Source: Myxococcus stipitatus (GTDB lineage Bacteria > Myxococcota > Myxococcia > Myxococcales > Myxococcaceae). Taken from it: 64,000 nucleotides of DNA. The position numbers and the translations under genes were made by a program. Every line of letters begins with the position of its first letter. Position 1 is the first letter of the stretch. Of this stretch, positions 1 through 8,909 are shown piece after piece. The DNA lies in NCBI RefSeq assembly GCF_038561935.1, contig NZ_CP102770.1, positions 9,238,001-9,302,000 on the forward strand, written 5' to 3'. The notes under the pieces were generated by a model. The model saw only the letters and a list, made by a program, of their open reading frames with translations. It had not been told where the DNA came from and did not search any database.

Positions 1-669
1 GAGCTGAAGGCCCAGGGGCTGCCCGTGGGCCGGCACCGCGTGGCCCGGCTCATGCGCGAGGCTGGGCTCCGCGCTCGTCGACGCAGACGGTTCGTGCACA
101 CCACGGACTCCAAGCACGGCCTCCCGGTGGCGCCCAACGTGCTGGCTCGCGACTTCAATCCACCAAGGCCCGACCGGACGTGGGCGACGGACATCACGTA
201 CGTGCCCACGCGGGAGGGCTGGCTCTACCTGGCAGTAGTGCTGGACCTCTTCAGTCGGCGCGTCATCGGTTGGGCCATGGACCGCTGCATCGACCGGCAC
301 CTGGTGCTTTCGGCTCTCGACATGGCGCTCAAAGGTCGCTGTCCCCCAGCGGGACTGTTGCACCACTCGGATAGGGGCAGCCAATACGCCAGTGAGGACT
401 ACCAGCGAGCGCTGGCCGCCCGCGGCATCCGATGCAGCATGAGCCGCAAGGGCAACTGCTGGGACAACGCCGTGGTGGAGAGCTTCTTCTCCACGCTGAA
501 GACAGAGCTGGTGCACGAAGCGGACTTCTCGACGCGCGAGGCGGCGAAGGGTGGCTTGTTCGAGTTCATCGAGGTGTTCTACAACCGCAAGCGGCGGCAC
601 TCCTCACTTGGCTACGTCAGTCCCGCCGAGTTCGAGAAGACCGCCTCGCAGGCGCCACTGGCTGCTTAA
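1..669 (+). CDS. IS3-family transposase OrfB (5' partial)
   Basis: DDE-type transposase catalytic subunit of an IS3-family element. The reading frame is open to the left edge of the window (residues ELKAQGLP precede the first GTG at 25), so the N-terminus is missing. A helix-turn-helix-like stretch with VGRHRVARLMREAGL is followed by the integrase core. The catalytic triad is visible: Asp in WATDITY (codon at 190), Asp in HHSDRGSQY (codon 370) and Glu in VVESFFSTLK (codon 478). The last two are separated by 35 residues, the classic D(35)E arrangement. The C-terminus has the usual NRKRRHSSLGYVSP motif. OrfA and the programmed frameshift site would lie to the left. The element looks intact and possibly active as far as it can be seen. 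Confidence 0.97.
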   Translation, partial: ELKAQGLPVGRHRVARLMREAGLRARRRRRFVHTTDSKHGLPVAPNVLARDFNPPRPDRTWATDITYVPTREGWLYLAVVLDLFSRRVIGWAMDRCIDRHLVLSALDMALKGRCPPAGLLHHSDRGSQYASEDYQRALAARGIRCSMSRKGNCWDNAVVESFFSTLKTELVHEADFSTREAAKGGLFEFIEVFYNRKRRHSSLGYVSPAEFEKTASQAPLAA

Positions 670-700
670 CCCACCTGTCCACAGAACCCGGGCAAGCTCA
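1..700 (+). mobile_element. IS3-family insertion sequence, right part
   Basis: The left end lies outside the window, so only most of the transposase OrfB and the right terminus are present. I place the right end at 700. The last bases of the element (about 674-700) read, on the opposite strand, TGAGCTTGCCCGGGTTCTG and then TGGACAGG, which is the usual style of IS3-family terminal repeats (TGA..., then a CGGGTT..GTGGACA block). A coding frame for an unrelated membrane protein begins immediately after 700. The matching left repeat and any target duplication cannot be checked here. Confidence 0.85.
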
Positions 701-1097
701 GAACGCCCTCGCCATCATGGGAGGCACGCTCCTCTTCGTGCTGCCCGGGCTCTATGTGGCCCTGTGCACGAGCCTCGCTCCCGCAGCCGTCGCCGTGGAC
801 GGACTGGGGCCACTGGCCTCGCTTCGAAGCTCCTACACACTCATCCAGGGGTATCGCCTGCGGCTGCTCGGCGTCGTGCTCCCCCTGGTCCTCACCATGC
901 TCCTCGTCAGCAGCGCGGGGGATGGCCTCATGAACCTGATGCAGGGGCTTCCCACCCCGCTCTTCTTCGCAGCCGGCTTCGTCACCACCCTGATGACCAT
1001 GGCCGCGCTGGCCCTGTACGAAACCGCCCTGGTGCTCGCCTACCAGCGACTGCGGGAGCGACAGCCCGTCTCGCCATCGACATCAGGAATGGCCTGA
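701..1097 (+). pseudogene. C-terminal fragment of a multi-pass membrane protein, cut by the IS3 element
   Basis: Directly after the IS terminus a frame runs to a TGA at 1095-1097. It encodes about 131 residues with three or four hydrophobic segments (around GTLLFVLPGLYVALC, LLGVVLPLVLTMLLVS, LFFAAGFVTTLMTMAALAL). A segment with LRSSYTLIQGYRLRLLGV resembles the conserved part of YciC/DUF-type bacterial membrane proteins, where an (S/T)..L..G.RWR motif sits between helices. There is no plausible start or ribosome site. The first in-frame ATG (717) would begin inside the first helix. The N-terminal part must lie left of the element. Function unknown; family assignment is tentative. Confidence 0.7.
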
Positions 1098-1308
1098 GCG
1101 CGCGCCCCGACGCCTTCCACCTCAAACAGGCAAATCAAGACATCCTGACGTGGGTGCCAATCCCAGCAGGTGCTGTTCTTCGAATCCTCCAAGGCCCCGC
1201 CATTTCGACTCCGCGGCGAATCGACAACCATGTCACAGTCAAGGCCGAGGGGCCGGAGAGTCGTGGCGCGAGGTCTGACCATGGCTCGCGCCAGGAGAAG
1301 GAAGAAAC

Positions 1309-2781
1309 ATGCGTTGTCGCTTTTCAGGGTGGGTGTGGGCGCTGCTGTTCGTCGTGGGTTGCTCTTCGCCGAGCGGTGAGGACGACGGGGCCGGGAACGT
1401 GGACCCCAAGGACTTCTACCGGGGAGGCTCTCGACTCAAGGCGCACGTGACGACCACGGCGGAGGGGCTGAGCTGGCCGACGAAGTCGCGCGACACGTGG
1501 CACGACAGCACGTTGAACAAGGCCTGTGCCTGGGAGGCGTCCGGTCCTGACGGTGCCTTCACCTGCATGCCCCAAGACCTGGAGTTGGTTCCCAACAAGG
1601 GGCGGGGCCTCTACATCGACGCCGCCTGCACCGAGGGGCTCTATGCCAGGAGCACACCCCTACCCTCGGGTCCCCTCTTCGTGAAGAAGAAGGACTATTG
1701 TGCCTCCTCCTCGAGCATCCACGTCGTGGGAGAACGGATCGCGACCACGTCCGCATACTTCCACGACGGCACGAAGTGCGCCGCCACGCAGCTCTCGCCG
1801 GACATCGAGGTGTACCGAGTAGGAGAGGAAGTGGTGGATGGAACCTTCGTCCGGGGCACGCTGAAACAGATGCAGAGCGGGCCTCGGCTCTCGGCCTACT
1901 TCATCGAGGGCGAGGATGGGTCGATGCAGTTCTCCCACCTCCAGGACATGCTCCAGGACACCCCGTGCACGCCTGCCAAGACGAGCGACGGAAAGTCTCG
2001 CTGCGTGCCCATGGGCCACACCACCGTGCGGAACCATGACAGCGACCTCGCGGTGAACGACACTTGCACTGAGCTCGCCTTCTCGGACGTCTGTGTGAGT
2101 ACCCCGCGCTTCGCGGTGGTCCCCGCCGAGGGAGCATGCGGCCCGGGTTCCACCGTCTACGAGGCGGGAGAACCGGTCACCCAGCTCTACATCTCCAGGT
2201 CGGACGGCAAATGCCAGCCGAGCACGGACGGACCTCCGAACGGGCACTCCTTCGGGGCGGGTGTCGAGATTCCCGCGTCGACCTTCCTGGAGGCCAAGGA
2301 GGCCCACCTCAAGTCGTATGGTCGGCTCAAGGTGCGCGGACTGCGACTGGATGACTCGGTCCTGATACCCCTCGCACTGCACGACACCCAGCTGGACACC
2401 CACTGCACGTTCAGGGAGGACATGAGCCAGAAACTGCGGTGCTTCCCCGACTCGAGCCTCTTCTTCCACAGGGAACTCTTCGCGGATTCCGCGTGCGCGA
2501 ATCCACTGGCATTGGCATTCGAGACCACTCCGCAGTGTGGGTCATCATCTTCGTCCCGCTATGTCCTCGAGGCCACCTACACTGGCGACTGGACTCTGGG
2601 GCATCGCGTCTTTCGCCCAGGCCCGAAGTACGAGGGTCCCATCTTCATGGGGAACACCCTCGGAGGGAACAACCCTCCCAACTGCCGTCCCCTCGAGCGC
2701 CCACCTGGGTTGATCGCCTACAAACTGGGGGCGGAGATACCCGCCACTTCGCTGGTCGAAGGCACACGAGTACGAGACTGA
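1309..2781 (+). CDS. Cys-rich lipoprotein with internal repeats, unknown function
   Basis: A 490-residue predicted lipoprotein: short basic N-terminus, hydrophobic segment and lipobox (LLFVVGC, Cys at about residue 18), then a Ser/Gly/Asp-rich linker. The start is supported by an AGGAGAAGGA ribosome site just upstream. The mature part has a recurring module of about 60-130 residues whose signature is a Cys, a few residues, then (R/T)C.P. Examples are CAWE..FTCMP, TPC..SRCVP and THC..LRCFP. Each is followed by a Cys pair (ACTEG...YC, DTCTE..VC, ADSACAN...QC), suggesting repeated small disulfide-bonded domains. No catalytic motif is seen. It faces the cell exterior or periplasm. Such proteins are common in myxobacteria, but I do not recognise a named family. 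Confidence 0.85.
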   Translation: MRCRFSGWVWALLFVVGCSSPSGEDDGAGNVDPKDFYRGGSRLKAHVTTTAEGLSWPTKSRDTWHDSTLNKACAWEASGPDGAFTCMPQDLELVPNKGRGLYIDAACTEGLYARSTPLPSGPLFVKKKDYCASSSSIHVVGERIATTSAYFHDGTKCAATQLSPDIEVYRVGEEVVDGTFVRGTLKQMQSGPRLSAYFIEGEDGSMQFSHLQDMLQDTPCTPAKTSDGKSRCVPMGHTTVRNHDSDLAVNDTCTELAFSDVCVSTPRFAVVPAEGACGPGSTVYEAGEPVTQLYISRSDGKCQPSTDGPPNGHSFGAGVEIPASTFLEAKEAHLKSYGRLKVRGLRLDDSVLIPLALHDTQLDTHCTFREDMSQKLRCFPDSSLFFHRELFADSACANPLALAFETTPQCGSSSSSRYVLEATYTGDWTLGHRVFRPGPKYEGPIFMGNTLGGNNPPNCRPLERPPGLIAYKLGAEIPATSLVEGTRVRD

Positions 2782-2857
2782 CGCTCGGGAGCCTGACCTC
2801 CGCTGGGCAGATATGACGGCGTGCGGCGTGCCCATGCTATGCACCCGCACCGCCGCC

Positions 2858-3526
2858 ATGAACATGTCTTCTTCGCCGATGCCTCGTGTCCGAGCCCTGA
2901 CCTCGGGACTCTGTCTGCTCACCTTGCTGTCGCTTGCCGCGTGTGGCGACTCCGACGACTCGTCCCTCTGGGTCGAGGGCACATTCGAGTCCGACTTCGA
3001 CGGCCATCGGGTGGACCACAGCGACTTCGACCGGTACACCCGAGCCACCGCCTCGAGGGCGGACCTTCCGCCCACCGTGAACCACCTTCAGCTCTGCGGC
3101 ACTTCGCCGGAGGAGAGCACCGGTGGGCCACGGGTCGACCGGGCGTACTGCTTCAACCTCTACATCGACAAGCAACTCCCGCGCGGCACTCCCGCGACAT
3201 TCACTCTCGCCGGGAGGACAGAGCTCCCCGAGCCCCCCGGCCCCAACGGGCATCGGGCCGTCTTCTCACCACACGAGGGGCATTCCGCGAGCGTGCGGCA
3301 GGTCTGGGTCACGCCCTATTGCGGTCCAGGTGTCACCGCCCCCAACCCCGTGTACCAGGAAGTGACGGGGACGCTGGAGGTGTCGACGTACGACGACACC
3401 CTGATCGCAGGGAGGCTCGTCGCGGAGATGTCTGGGCAATCCGCGAGCGGTTGCCCGACCCAGCGGACGCGAGCCGACATCCAGTTCACCGTCCCGTTTG
3501 GCTCCGGGTCGAACGGACATCACTAG
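2858..3526 (+). CDS. Lipoprotein, unknown function
   Basis: About 222 residues from the ATG at 2858 (alternatives at 2864 and 2879; a longer frame reaches 2813 but would put 15 non-signal residues first). The N-terminus has a basic region, a leucine-rich core (GLCLLTLLSLAAC) and a lipobox ending in Cys, then an acidic DSDDSS linker typical of exported myxobacterial lipoproteins. The mature domain appears beta-rich, with two or three Cys (QLCGT, YCFN, YCGPG, SGCPT) that could form disulfides. It ends with a polar tail. It follows the Cys-rich lipoprotein gene on the same strand by under 80 bp, so the two may be co-transcribed. No homologous family recognised. Confidence 0.8.
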   Translation: MNMSSSPMPRVRALTSGLCLLTLLSLAACGDSDDSSLWVEGTFESDFDGHRVDHSDFDRYTRATASRADLPPTVNHLQLCGTSPEESTGGPRVDRAYCFNLYIDKQLPRGTPATFTLAGRTELPEPPGPNGHRAVFSPHEGHSASVRQVWVTPYCGPGVTAPNPVYQEVTGTLEVSTYDDTLIAGRLVAEMSGQSASGCPTQRTRADIQFTVPFGSGSNGHH

Positions 3527-3542
3527 AGGCCCGCCAGCCAGA

Positions 3543-3592
3543 GCAACCTGGTTGCGACGTCCAGGACGGCGGGACCCGACCGCAATCCCGCC
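3543..3592. terminator. Weak inverted repeats between convergent genes
   Basis: Two short dyads lie between the lipoprotein and the convergent MFS gene: GCAAC-CTG-GTTGC (3543-3555) and GGCGGG/CCCGCC (3568-3573 with 3587-3592). No T-tract follows. They may act as a bidirectional stop, but the evidence is only the dyads and the convergent layout. Confidence 0.35.
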
Positions 3593-3628
3593 TGCCGCGA
3601 CGTTCGCCTCACCAGACTTTTCGGACCG

Positions 3629-4864
3629 TCACCCTGAACCCTGTTCGGTGCGCAGGGACAGCCCCGAGTCAGCTCCGCGGGGCTCCCGCATCAGGTAGAG
3701 CGCACCGGCAGTCGCGAGCGCAAGCGCCGCGGTGACCGCGGCGGCGGGCCAACCGAAGAACGAGACGATGGGGCCGGCAAGGGCGGTGCCGAGACTCCCG
3801 CCAATGAAATAGACAACCATGTAGACGCTGTTGAATCGAGCCGGCTGCAGAGGGTCGATGTTCAGGACCCGGCGCTGGTTGGCGACCTGGGCGGCGAACA
3901 GGCCTGTGTCGAACAGGGCCAAAGCCAAGAGCATCAAGGGAGCGAAGCTCAAGGCGGGCGCCATCGCCAATGTGCACGCGAGGGCCAGCGCCAGGCCGGC
4001 GAACACGACCGGGCGGCTTCCGAACCTGTCCGCCAGTTGTCCCGCGACGCGGGTCGCGACGATTCCCGCCACGCCCGCGAGCGAGTAGAGGCCGATGACG
4101 GTCGCCGACAGGTTGAGCGGCGGCATGGCGAGCGCCAGAGACAGCCCCATCCAGATCAGGCTGAAGGCGAAGAACCACAATGCCCCGGACACGGCCGCCA
4201 CGCTCAGTTCAGGAGAGGTGCGCAGCAATCGCGGCATGGCGACCAAGGTCGCGAGGTAGGGTTGAGCGCCGCGTTGAGCCGCGCCGGGAAGAATGGCCCT
4301 GCTCCCCACCGCGCAAACCAGACAGGCGCCGGCCACGATGAGCAGCATGGCGCGCCATCCGAGCCCATCGGATAGACCGCCCCCGACCGCCCGGCCGAGC
4401 AGCACGCCCGCCGATATCCCAGCCGTGACGCTCCCCAGCGCACGTCCCCGCGTTTCGGTGGGCGAGTGCTTGCCGGCCAGGGTGCTCATCTGAGCGCCGG
4501 TGCTCGCGCAGATCCCCGAGCACAGGAGCGCAGCGCCAAAGGTGTAGACGTTCGTGGCGATGGCGGCGAGCGCGAGGGACAGGCTCAGGACGGCGAGCTG
4601 GACGGACACCAGCTGTCGGGCGGGCAGGAGGTCCACCAGGGGAACCAGAAATGCCAGGCCGAACATGTACCCCAGGACGGGCAAGCCCGCCGCCGTGCTC
4701 GTCGACGCGAGCGACGCGCCGAGATCGGCGGCGATGCGGGTGAGCTCCGGCTGGACGACGTAGCTCGTCGACGTGGCCACGCCGGCCGCGACCGCGAGGA
4801 AGAAGACGCCTCTTCCACTGAGGCTTTCGAGGCGCGGGGCGCCATGAAGGTGCGCTGAAGTCAT
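3629..4864 (-). CDS. MFS transporter (drug/metabolite exporter type)
   Basis: A 411-residue major facilitator superfamily protein with about 12 hydrophobic segments. The start is the ATG at 4864 (MTSAHLHG...). A longer in-frame extension to 5017 is Ser/Arg-rich, has no ribosome site, and would overlap the divergent promoter region. MFS signatures seen include the loop 2-3 type motif near SPTETRGRALGSVTAG, the ADRFGSRPVVFAG motif-A-like loop after helix 8, and NQRRVLNIDPLQPARFNSVYM, typical of the YnfM/AraJ-like branch. It probably exports a small molecule by proton antiport. It is divergent from the DUF1592 gene, with a 230-bp gap holding both promoters. Substrate unknown. Confidence 0.92.
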   Translation of the reverse strand: MTSAHLHGAPRLESLSGRGVFFLAVAAGVATSTSYVVQPELTRIAADLGASLASTSTAAGLPVLGYMFGLAFLVPLVDLLPARQLVSVQLAVLSLSLALAAIATNVYTFGAALLCSGICASTGAQMSTLAGKHSPTETRGRALGSVTAGISAGVLLGRAVGGGLSDGLGWRAMLLIVAGACLVCAVGSRAILPGAAQRGAQPYLATLVAMPRLLRTSPELSVAAVSGALWFFAFSLIWMGLSLALAMPPLNLSATVIGLYSLAGVAGIVATRVAGQLADRFGSRPVVFAGLALALACTLAMAPALSFAPLMLLALALFDTGLFAAQVANQRRVLNIDPLQPARFNSVYMVVYFIGGSLGTALAGPIVSFFGWPAAAVTAALALATAGALYLMREPRGADSGLSLRTEQGSG

Positions 4865-5094
4865 GCTCGCGACGATAGGTGTGGCGTCATGATGCGTCTG
4901 GCGGGATTCGGGCCTGAACAGGAACGAGCGCCATGCGCGGGAAGACGACGCGGTGGGGTTCAGGGCGGCAGTCCAAAAAGTCTGTGCTCCCTGGCATGGC
5001 CTGCCTCCGACATACATCCCCGCCCTGCCGAACGTTCGAACAGGTCATGGGGCCTGCTTGCCATCCCCCCTGTCGCCCGTGCCACTCTGGCCAG

Positions 5095-7428
5095 ATGAAC
5101 CGCGTCCTCTTGCTGGCCGGACTGTTGAGCCTCGTTGCGTGCAAGGGCACCGCCAACGCGCCAACCCCCCATGATGGAGGCCCCGACACCCCAGGGGGAC
5201 CCGATGGTGGGCCCGGGGAGAACCGGGCCGCGGCGTGTGTGGTGCAATCGATGCTCACCGCTCGCTGCTCCAGCTGTCACGGCGCGCTGCCCACCCAGGG
5301 CGCGACGATGCCGCTGCGGACCCTGCACGACATGCGGGTGAGCTCGGCGATGGATGGGAGCCTCAGCACGGCCCAGCGCGCGCTCATCCGCATGCGCGCG
5401 GACGTGTCCCCGATGCCACCCGCCCCGCAGGAGCGCGCGAGCGCCGCCGAGCTCTCCGCGCTCGAGACCTGGATGGCGGAGGGGATGCCCCTCTGCGGTG
5501 AGACGGGCGGCCCGCCCGTGACGGGGGTGTCCGAGCCCAACCTGCTCGACCCGTCCGCGCTCTTCAGCTGCACCGCGGGCGTGCGCTCGGATGCGCCCAC
5601 GCGCATTCGCCGCATGAACCGGCGCGAGTTCACCCGCAACGTCGGCGGCTCGGTGGAGCGCAGCTGGACCGGGTTCAGCTTCTACGACAACCCGCTCGAC
5701 CCCAGCGCCATCGAGCAGTACAGCTCATGGGCCACGGACGAGACCCTGGACGAAGCCACGGTGGAGCTCTTCCTTCCGGTGGTCGGTGAAGCCGCCTCGC
5801 CGTGGACGATGAACTACCCGGACGGCAACCGGATGGAGCGCGTCTTCACCAACAGCCGCTTCAGCTGCATGTTCAACGACGCGAACCCGAGCGACTCCTG
5901 CAAGCGCTTCCACCTCGGCCAGATGCTCGAGTTCGGCGTCTTCTTCCGTCCGCCCACCGAGGATGAGCTCACCCGCCTCACCGCCTTCGCGACCGAGGTC
6001 ATCGCGCAGGAGCCGAGCAAGTCTCCTCAAATCCGCGCGGACTCCATCACGAGAATCTCCAACGCCGCGTGGATGATGACCGGCGCCATGTTCCGCCGGG
6101 AGATGGGCGGCGAGCCGGCCGGTGGGCGCGTGGAGCTGACCAGCCTCGAGCTGGGCTCGCAGCTGGCCTACGCCCTGGGAGGACGCGCGCCCTCGGCCAC
6201 GCCGAGCTTCGTGTGGCCGCACTACTCCGCGCCCCTCGAGGGGCATCTGGCGGACGTGGCGACCGCCGCGAAGGATGGCTCGCTCAAGCAGGATGCGACG
6301 ACCACTGCCTTGATTGCGAAGCACCTGGGCGGTGTCGACGCAAACCAGAACGGGACACCGCGCTTCGACCTGGTGCAGGACTACAACGAGGAGCAGCGCT
6401 CCAAGCGCGGGCAGTACTGGCTGGGTGACGGCGTCGCGGGCTTCTTCCGCGAGTGGCTCGGCTACGGGCATGTGGCCGGGGTGTTCAAGGAGTCCCCGGC
6501 GGCGACCTCGCGCTTCGAGCTGGAGGGGCTCGGCAACATCAGCGCGATCTCCTACGAGAACCTGCTCACCAACTTCCACCCGCTGGAGCCCACCTTCATC
6601 CAGCAGTTCGATGACCTGATTGCGCGGGTGGTGGTCGAGGACAAGGACGTGCTGGCGAACCTGCTCACCACGCGCACCTTCTACGTGCCGTCCATGCAGA
6701 ACGCGGCCTACGACTCGCACAAGGGCCTCTCGCACCCCTACAACGTCAGTGAAATCCTCCCGGCGACCGTCGCGGGCCGCTGGAAGACGCTGCCCGCCAC
6801 CGAGCGCGCGGGCGTGCTGACCCACCCGGTGTGGCTCGCCGCGCACGGCGGCAACTTCGAGGACGACCCGTCCATCGTCCACCGCGGCAAGTGGGTGCGC
6901 GAGAACCTGCTGTGTGGCTTCGTCCCGCCGCTCAGCAGCGTGCAGGTGGCGGCCCAGGTCGGCGCCCATGCCGCCGACAAGAACGCGCGCCGTCGCCTGC
7001 AGGAGGCGACCGCTGGAGCGCAGTGCCAGGGCTGCCACCGCTTGATGGAGCCGCTCGGCCTGCCCTTCGAGATCTACAACCACGCGGGCTTCCTGCGCGC
7101 GAGGGACCACTCGACCAGCGGAGGCTGGACCACGCCGGACGGAAGCTCGACGCTCACGTCGATGCCGGACCCCGCGCTGAACGGCACGGTGCGCGACGCG
7201 GTGGAGCTGAGCGAGCGGCTGGCGACCTCGCGGCACGTGAAGCGCTGCTTCGTGCGACAGACGTTCCGCTACTTCATGGGCCGCCCGGAGAACCTGAGCG
7301 ATGCCTGCACGCTGACGCGGATGGAGCAGACCTACGATGAGAACCAGGGTTCGTTCTCCAAGATGCTGACCACGCTGATGACCAGCGACACCTGGAAGAC
7401 GCGGCGCGTGCCGCAGGCTGGAGAATGA
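5095..7428 (+). CDS. DUF1592/DUF1588/DUF1585 cytochrome-like lipoprotein
   Basis: A 777-residue exported protein of the planctomycete/myxobacterial DUF1592 type. The start at 5095 gives a clean lipoprotein signal (LLLAGLLSLVAC) followed by a low-complexity Asp/Gly/Pro linker. The first domain has a haem-type CxxCH motif (CSSCH), and a second CxxCH (CQGCH) lies near residue 645. In order: RIRRMNRREFTRNV (DUF1587-like), a DUF1592 region around ELTSLELGSQLAYAL, a DUF1588 region with RGKWVRENLLCG, then CQGCHRLMEPLGLPFEIY, and a C-terminal DUF1585 region with CFVRQTFRYFMGRPE. The family function is not established; secreted redox or polymer-associated roles have been proposed. Its stop overlaps the start of the DUF1552 gene (ATGA), so the pair is translationally coupled. 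Confidence 0.93.
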   Translation: MNRVLLLAGLLSLVACKGTANAPTPHDGGPDTPGGPDGGPGENRAAACVVQSMLTARCSSCHGALPTQGATMPLRTLHDMRVSSAMDGSLSTAQRALIRMRADVSPMPPAPQERASAAELSALETWMAEGMPLCGETGGPPVTGVSEPNLLDPSALFSCTAGVRSDAPTRIRRMNRREFTRNVGGSVERSWTGFSFYDNPLDPSAIEQYSSWATDETLDEATVELFLPVVGEAASPWTMNYPDGNRMERVFTNSRFSCMFNDANPSDSCKRFHLGQMLEFGVFFRPPTEDELTRLTAFATEVIAQEPSKSPQIRADSITRISNAAWMMTGAMFRREMGGEPAGGRVELTSLELGSQLAYALGGRAPSATPSFVWPHYSAPLEGHLADVATAAKDGSLKQDATTTALIAKHLGGVDANQNGTPRFDLVQDYNEEQRSKRGQYWLGDGVAGFFREWLGYGHVAGVFKESPAATSRFELEGLGNISAISYENLLTNFHPLEPTFIQQFDDLIARVVVEDKDVLANLLTTRTFYVPSMQNAAYDSHKGLSHPYNVSEILPATVAGRWKTLPATERAGVLTHPVWLAAHGGNFEDDPSIVHRGKWVRENLLCGFVPPLSSVQVAAQVGAHAADKNARRRLQEATAGAQCQGCHRLMEPLGLPFEIYNHAGFLRARDHSTSGGWTTPDGSSTLTSMPDPALNGTVRDAVELSERLATSRHVKRCFVRQTFRYFMGRPENLSDACTLTRMEQTYDENQGSFSKMLTTLMTSDTWKTRRVPQAGE

Positions 7429-8831
7429 CTGTCATGTTCTCGCGACGAACCGTCCTGAAGGGCATGGCCGCCGGCCTCTTCGCGCCCTACTTCCACGACG
7501 TCTACGCCCAGTCGTCCGCGTTGCCGGCGCGCCTGGTGCTGGTCCTCGAGTGCAATGGCGTCTACCCCCGCGCGCTCCTGAGCACGGGCACCCGCACGGC
7601 GCTGGGTGGACGCGCCAACACGTCCGACCGCATCTTCTGGGACGCGTACAAGGACACGCCGCTGGTGCGTGAGGACGACAACCTCGCCAGCGCGCTGTGT
7701 CTCGGGCCGCTAGCGGCGTCTTCCGGCAACATCGACCTGGTGAAACGCTCCGCCGTGCTGCTGGGGCTCTCCAACCTCATCGCGGGCGGCGGACACTCCA
7801 GCGGGACGGGCGGGCTGAGCTGCGCGGTGAATGGCGCGGGCGCGACGTTCGACGCGGTGATTGCCCCGCGTCTGCGCCGTGGGGCGCCGTTCGATGTGCT
7901 GCGCCTGGGCACCAGCTCCGCGCGCGTGTCCATCGTCTACGAGACCTGCGCGCTCGGACCGCGCAAGCCCGCGGGCATCATCGTCAACCCGTCGCTCGCG
8001 TTCGACAGCACCTTCGGCTCGCTGCTCGGGGGCTCGACGACCGGGCGTGACCGCAAGATGCTCTTCGACTTCGCGCTGGCCGACTCGCGCAAGGCACTGG
8101 CGGAGTTCCGAGGCAACTCCAACGAGCGGCTGAAGCTGGAGCGCTACCTCGCCTCGCTCGAGTCGCTTCGCACGCGGGAGAACCAGCTCGCGGGCATGGC
8201 GGACCGCGTGCGGCCCTACCTGCCGCCCGCGCCGAAGGACAACCCGCTCATCACCGGCGCTGGCTCACCGCCCGACTCGCTGAAGTGGTTCGAGGCGCAG
8301 TTCCAGATTGCCACCGCGTCCCTCCTGGGCGGGCTGACGAACACGGTGGTGCTGGCGACGGGTACGTCGGGCTTCGACGTGGCCTATGGCGCGGACGTGG
8401 CCGACGTGCAGCGCCACAGCCTGCAGCACGGCCTGGATGCGGGGCAGAACTGGGACCGCGTCGCCGAGGTCACCCGCCGCCACGTGCAGCTGGTGGCGAA
8501 CCTGGCGAGGACGCTGGCGGCCACGCCCGAGGTCGGCGCGAGCGGCTCGATGCTGGACCACACCGCCATCGTGTTCATGTCCGACAACGGCGAGCAGCAC
8601 CACTCGACCTCGCGGGAGTGGCCGAAGCTCGTGGTGGGTGGCAACGCGCTGGGCCTGAAGACCGACGGGCGCACGGTGGTGTACCCGAAGTACGACGCGG
8701 CCCGGAACCGGCAGGTCTCCAACCTCTTCAACACGCTCGGCCACGCGTTCGGAGACGTGGACTTCAACACCTTCGGGCAGGAAGGCAGCACGCGCATCGC
8801 GCCGGGACCGCTGAGCGAGCTTTACGGCTGA
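7425..8831 (+). CDS. DUF1552 family exported protein
   Basis: A 468-residue DUF1552 protein, the usual partner of DUF1592 proteins. The N-terminus carries a twin-arginine export signal, SRRTVLKG, followed by a hydrophobic stretch ending near VYAQS, so it is probably folded before export by Tat. ATG at 7425 overlaps the previous stop; ATG at 7434 (MFSRRT) is an equally possible start. The central part has conserved-looking motifs: GGGHSSGTGGLSC near residue 125, a coiled ERLKLERYLASLESLRTRENQL segment, and a late IVFMSDNGEQHHS segment resembling the metal site of alkaline-phosphatase/sulfatase-like DUF1501 and DUF1552 proteins. Its substrate is unknown. The two genes form a likely two-protein extracytoplasmic complex. 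Confidence 0.92.
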   Translation: MTVMFSRRTVLKGMAAGLFAPYFHDVYAQSSALPARLVLVLECNGVYPRALLSTGTRTALGGRANTSDRIFWDAYKDTPLVREDDNLASALCLGPLAASSGNIDLVKRSAVLLGLSNLIAGGGHSSGTGGLSCAVNGAGATFDAVIAPRLRRGAPFDVLRLGTSSARVSIVYETCALGPRKPAGIIVNPSLAFDSTFGSLLGGSTTGRDRKMLFDFALADSRKALAEFRGNSNERLKLERYLASLESLRTRENQLAGMADRVRPYLPPAPKDNPLITGAGSPPDSLKWFEAQFQIATASLLGGLTNTVVLATGTSGFDVAYGADVADVQRHSLQHGLDAGQNWDRVAEVTRRHVQLVANLARTLAATPEVGASGSMLDHTAIVFMSDNGEQHHSTSREWPKLVVGGNALGLKTDGRTVVYPKYDAARNRQVSNLFNTLGHAFGDVDFNTFGQEGSTRIAPGPLSELYG

Positions 8832-8832
8832 G

Positions 8833-8896
8833 CCGCGAGAGCAGGACGTGTGCGCCTTCCCCAAGCCCCACGGGGAAGCGCGCACGGTCCTCGCGG
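8833..8896. terminator. Long bidirectional hairpin between convergent genes
   Basis: The 78-bp gap between the DUF1552 gene and the convergent thioredoxin-fold gene is largely self-complementary. The outer arms are CCGCGAG (8833-8839) and CTCGCGG (8890-8896). The inner arms are CTTCCCC (8856-8862) and GGGGAAG (8872-8878), extended by GTGCGC/GCGCAC with one bulge. It probably terminates both genes. Confidence 0.75.
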
Positions 8897-8909
8897 GGGG
8901 CGGCCTCGC

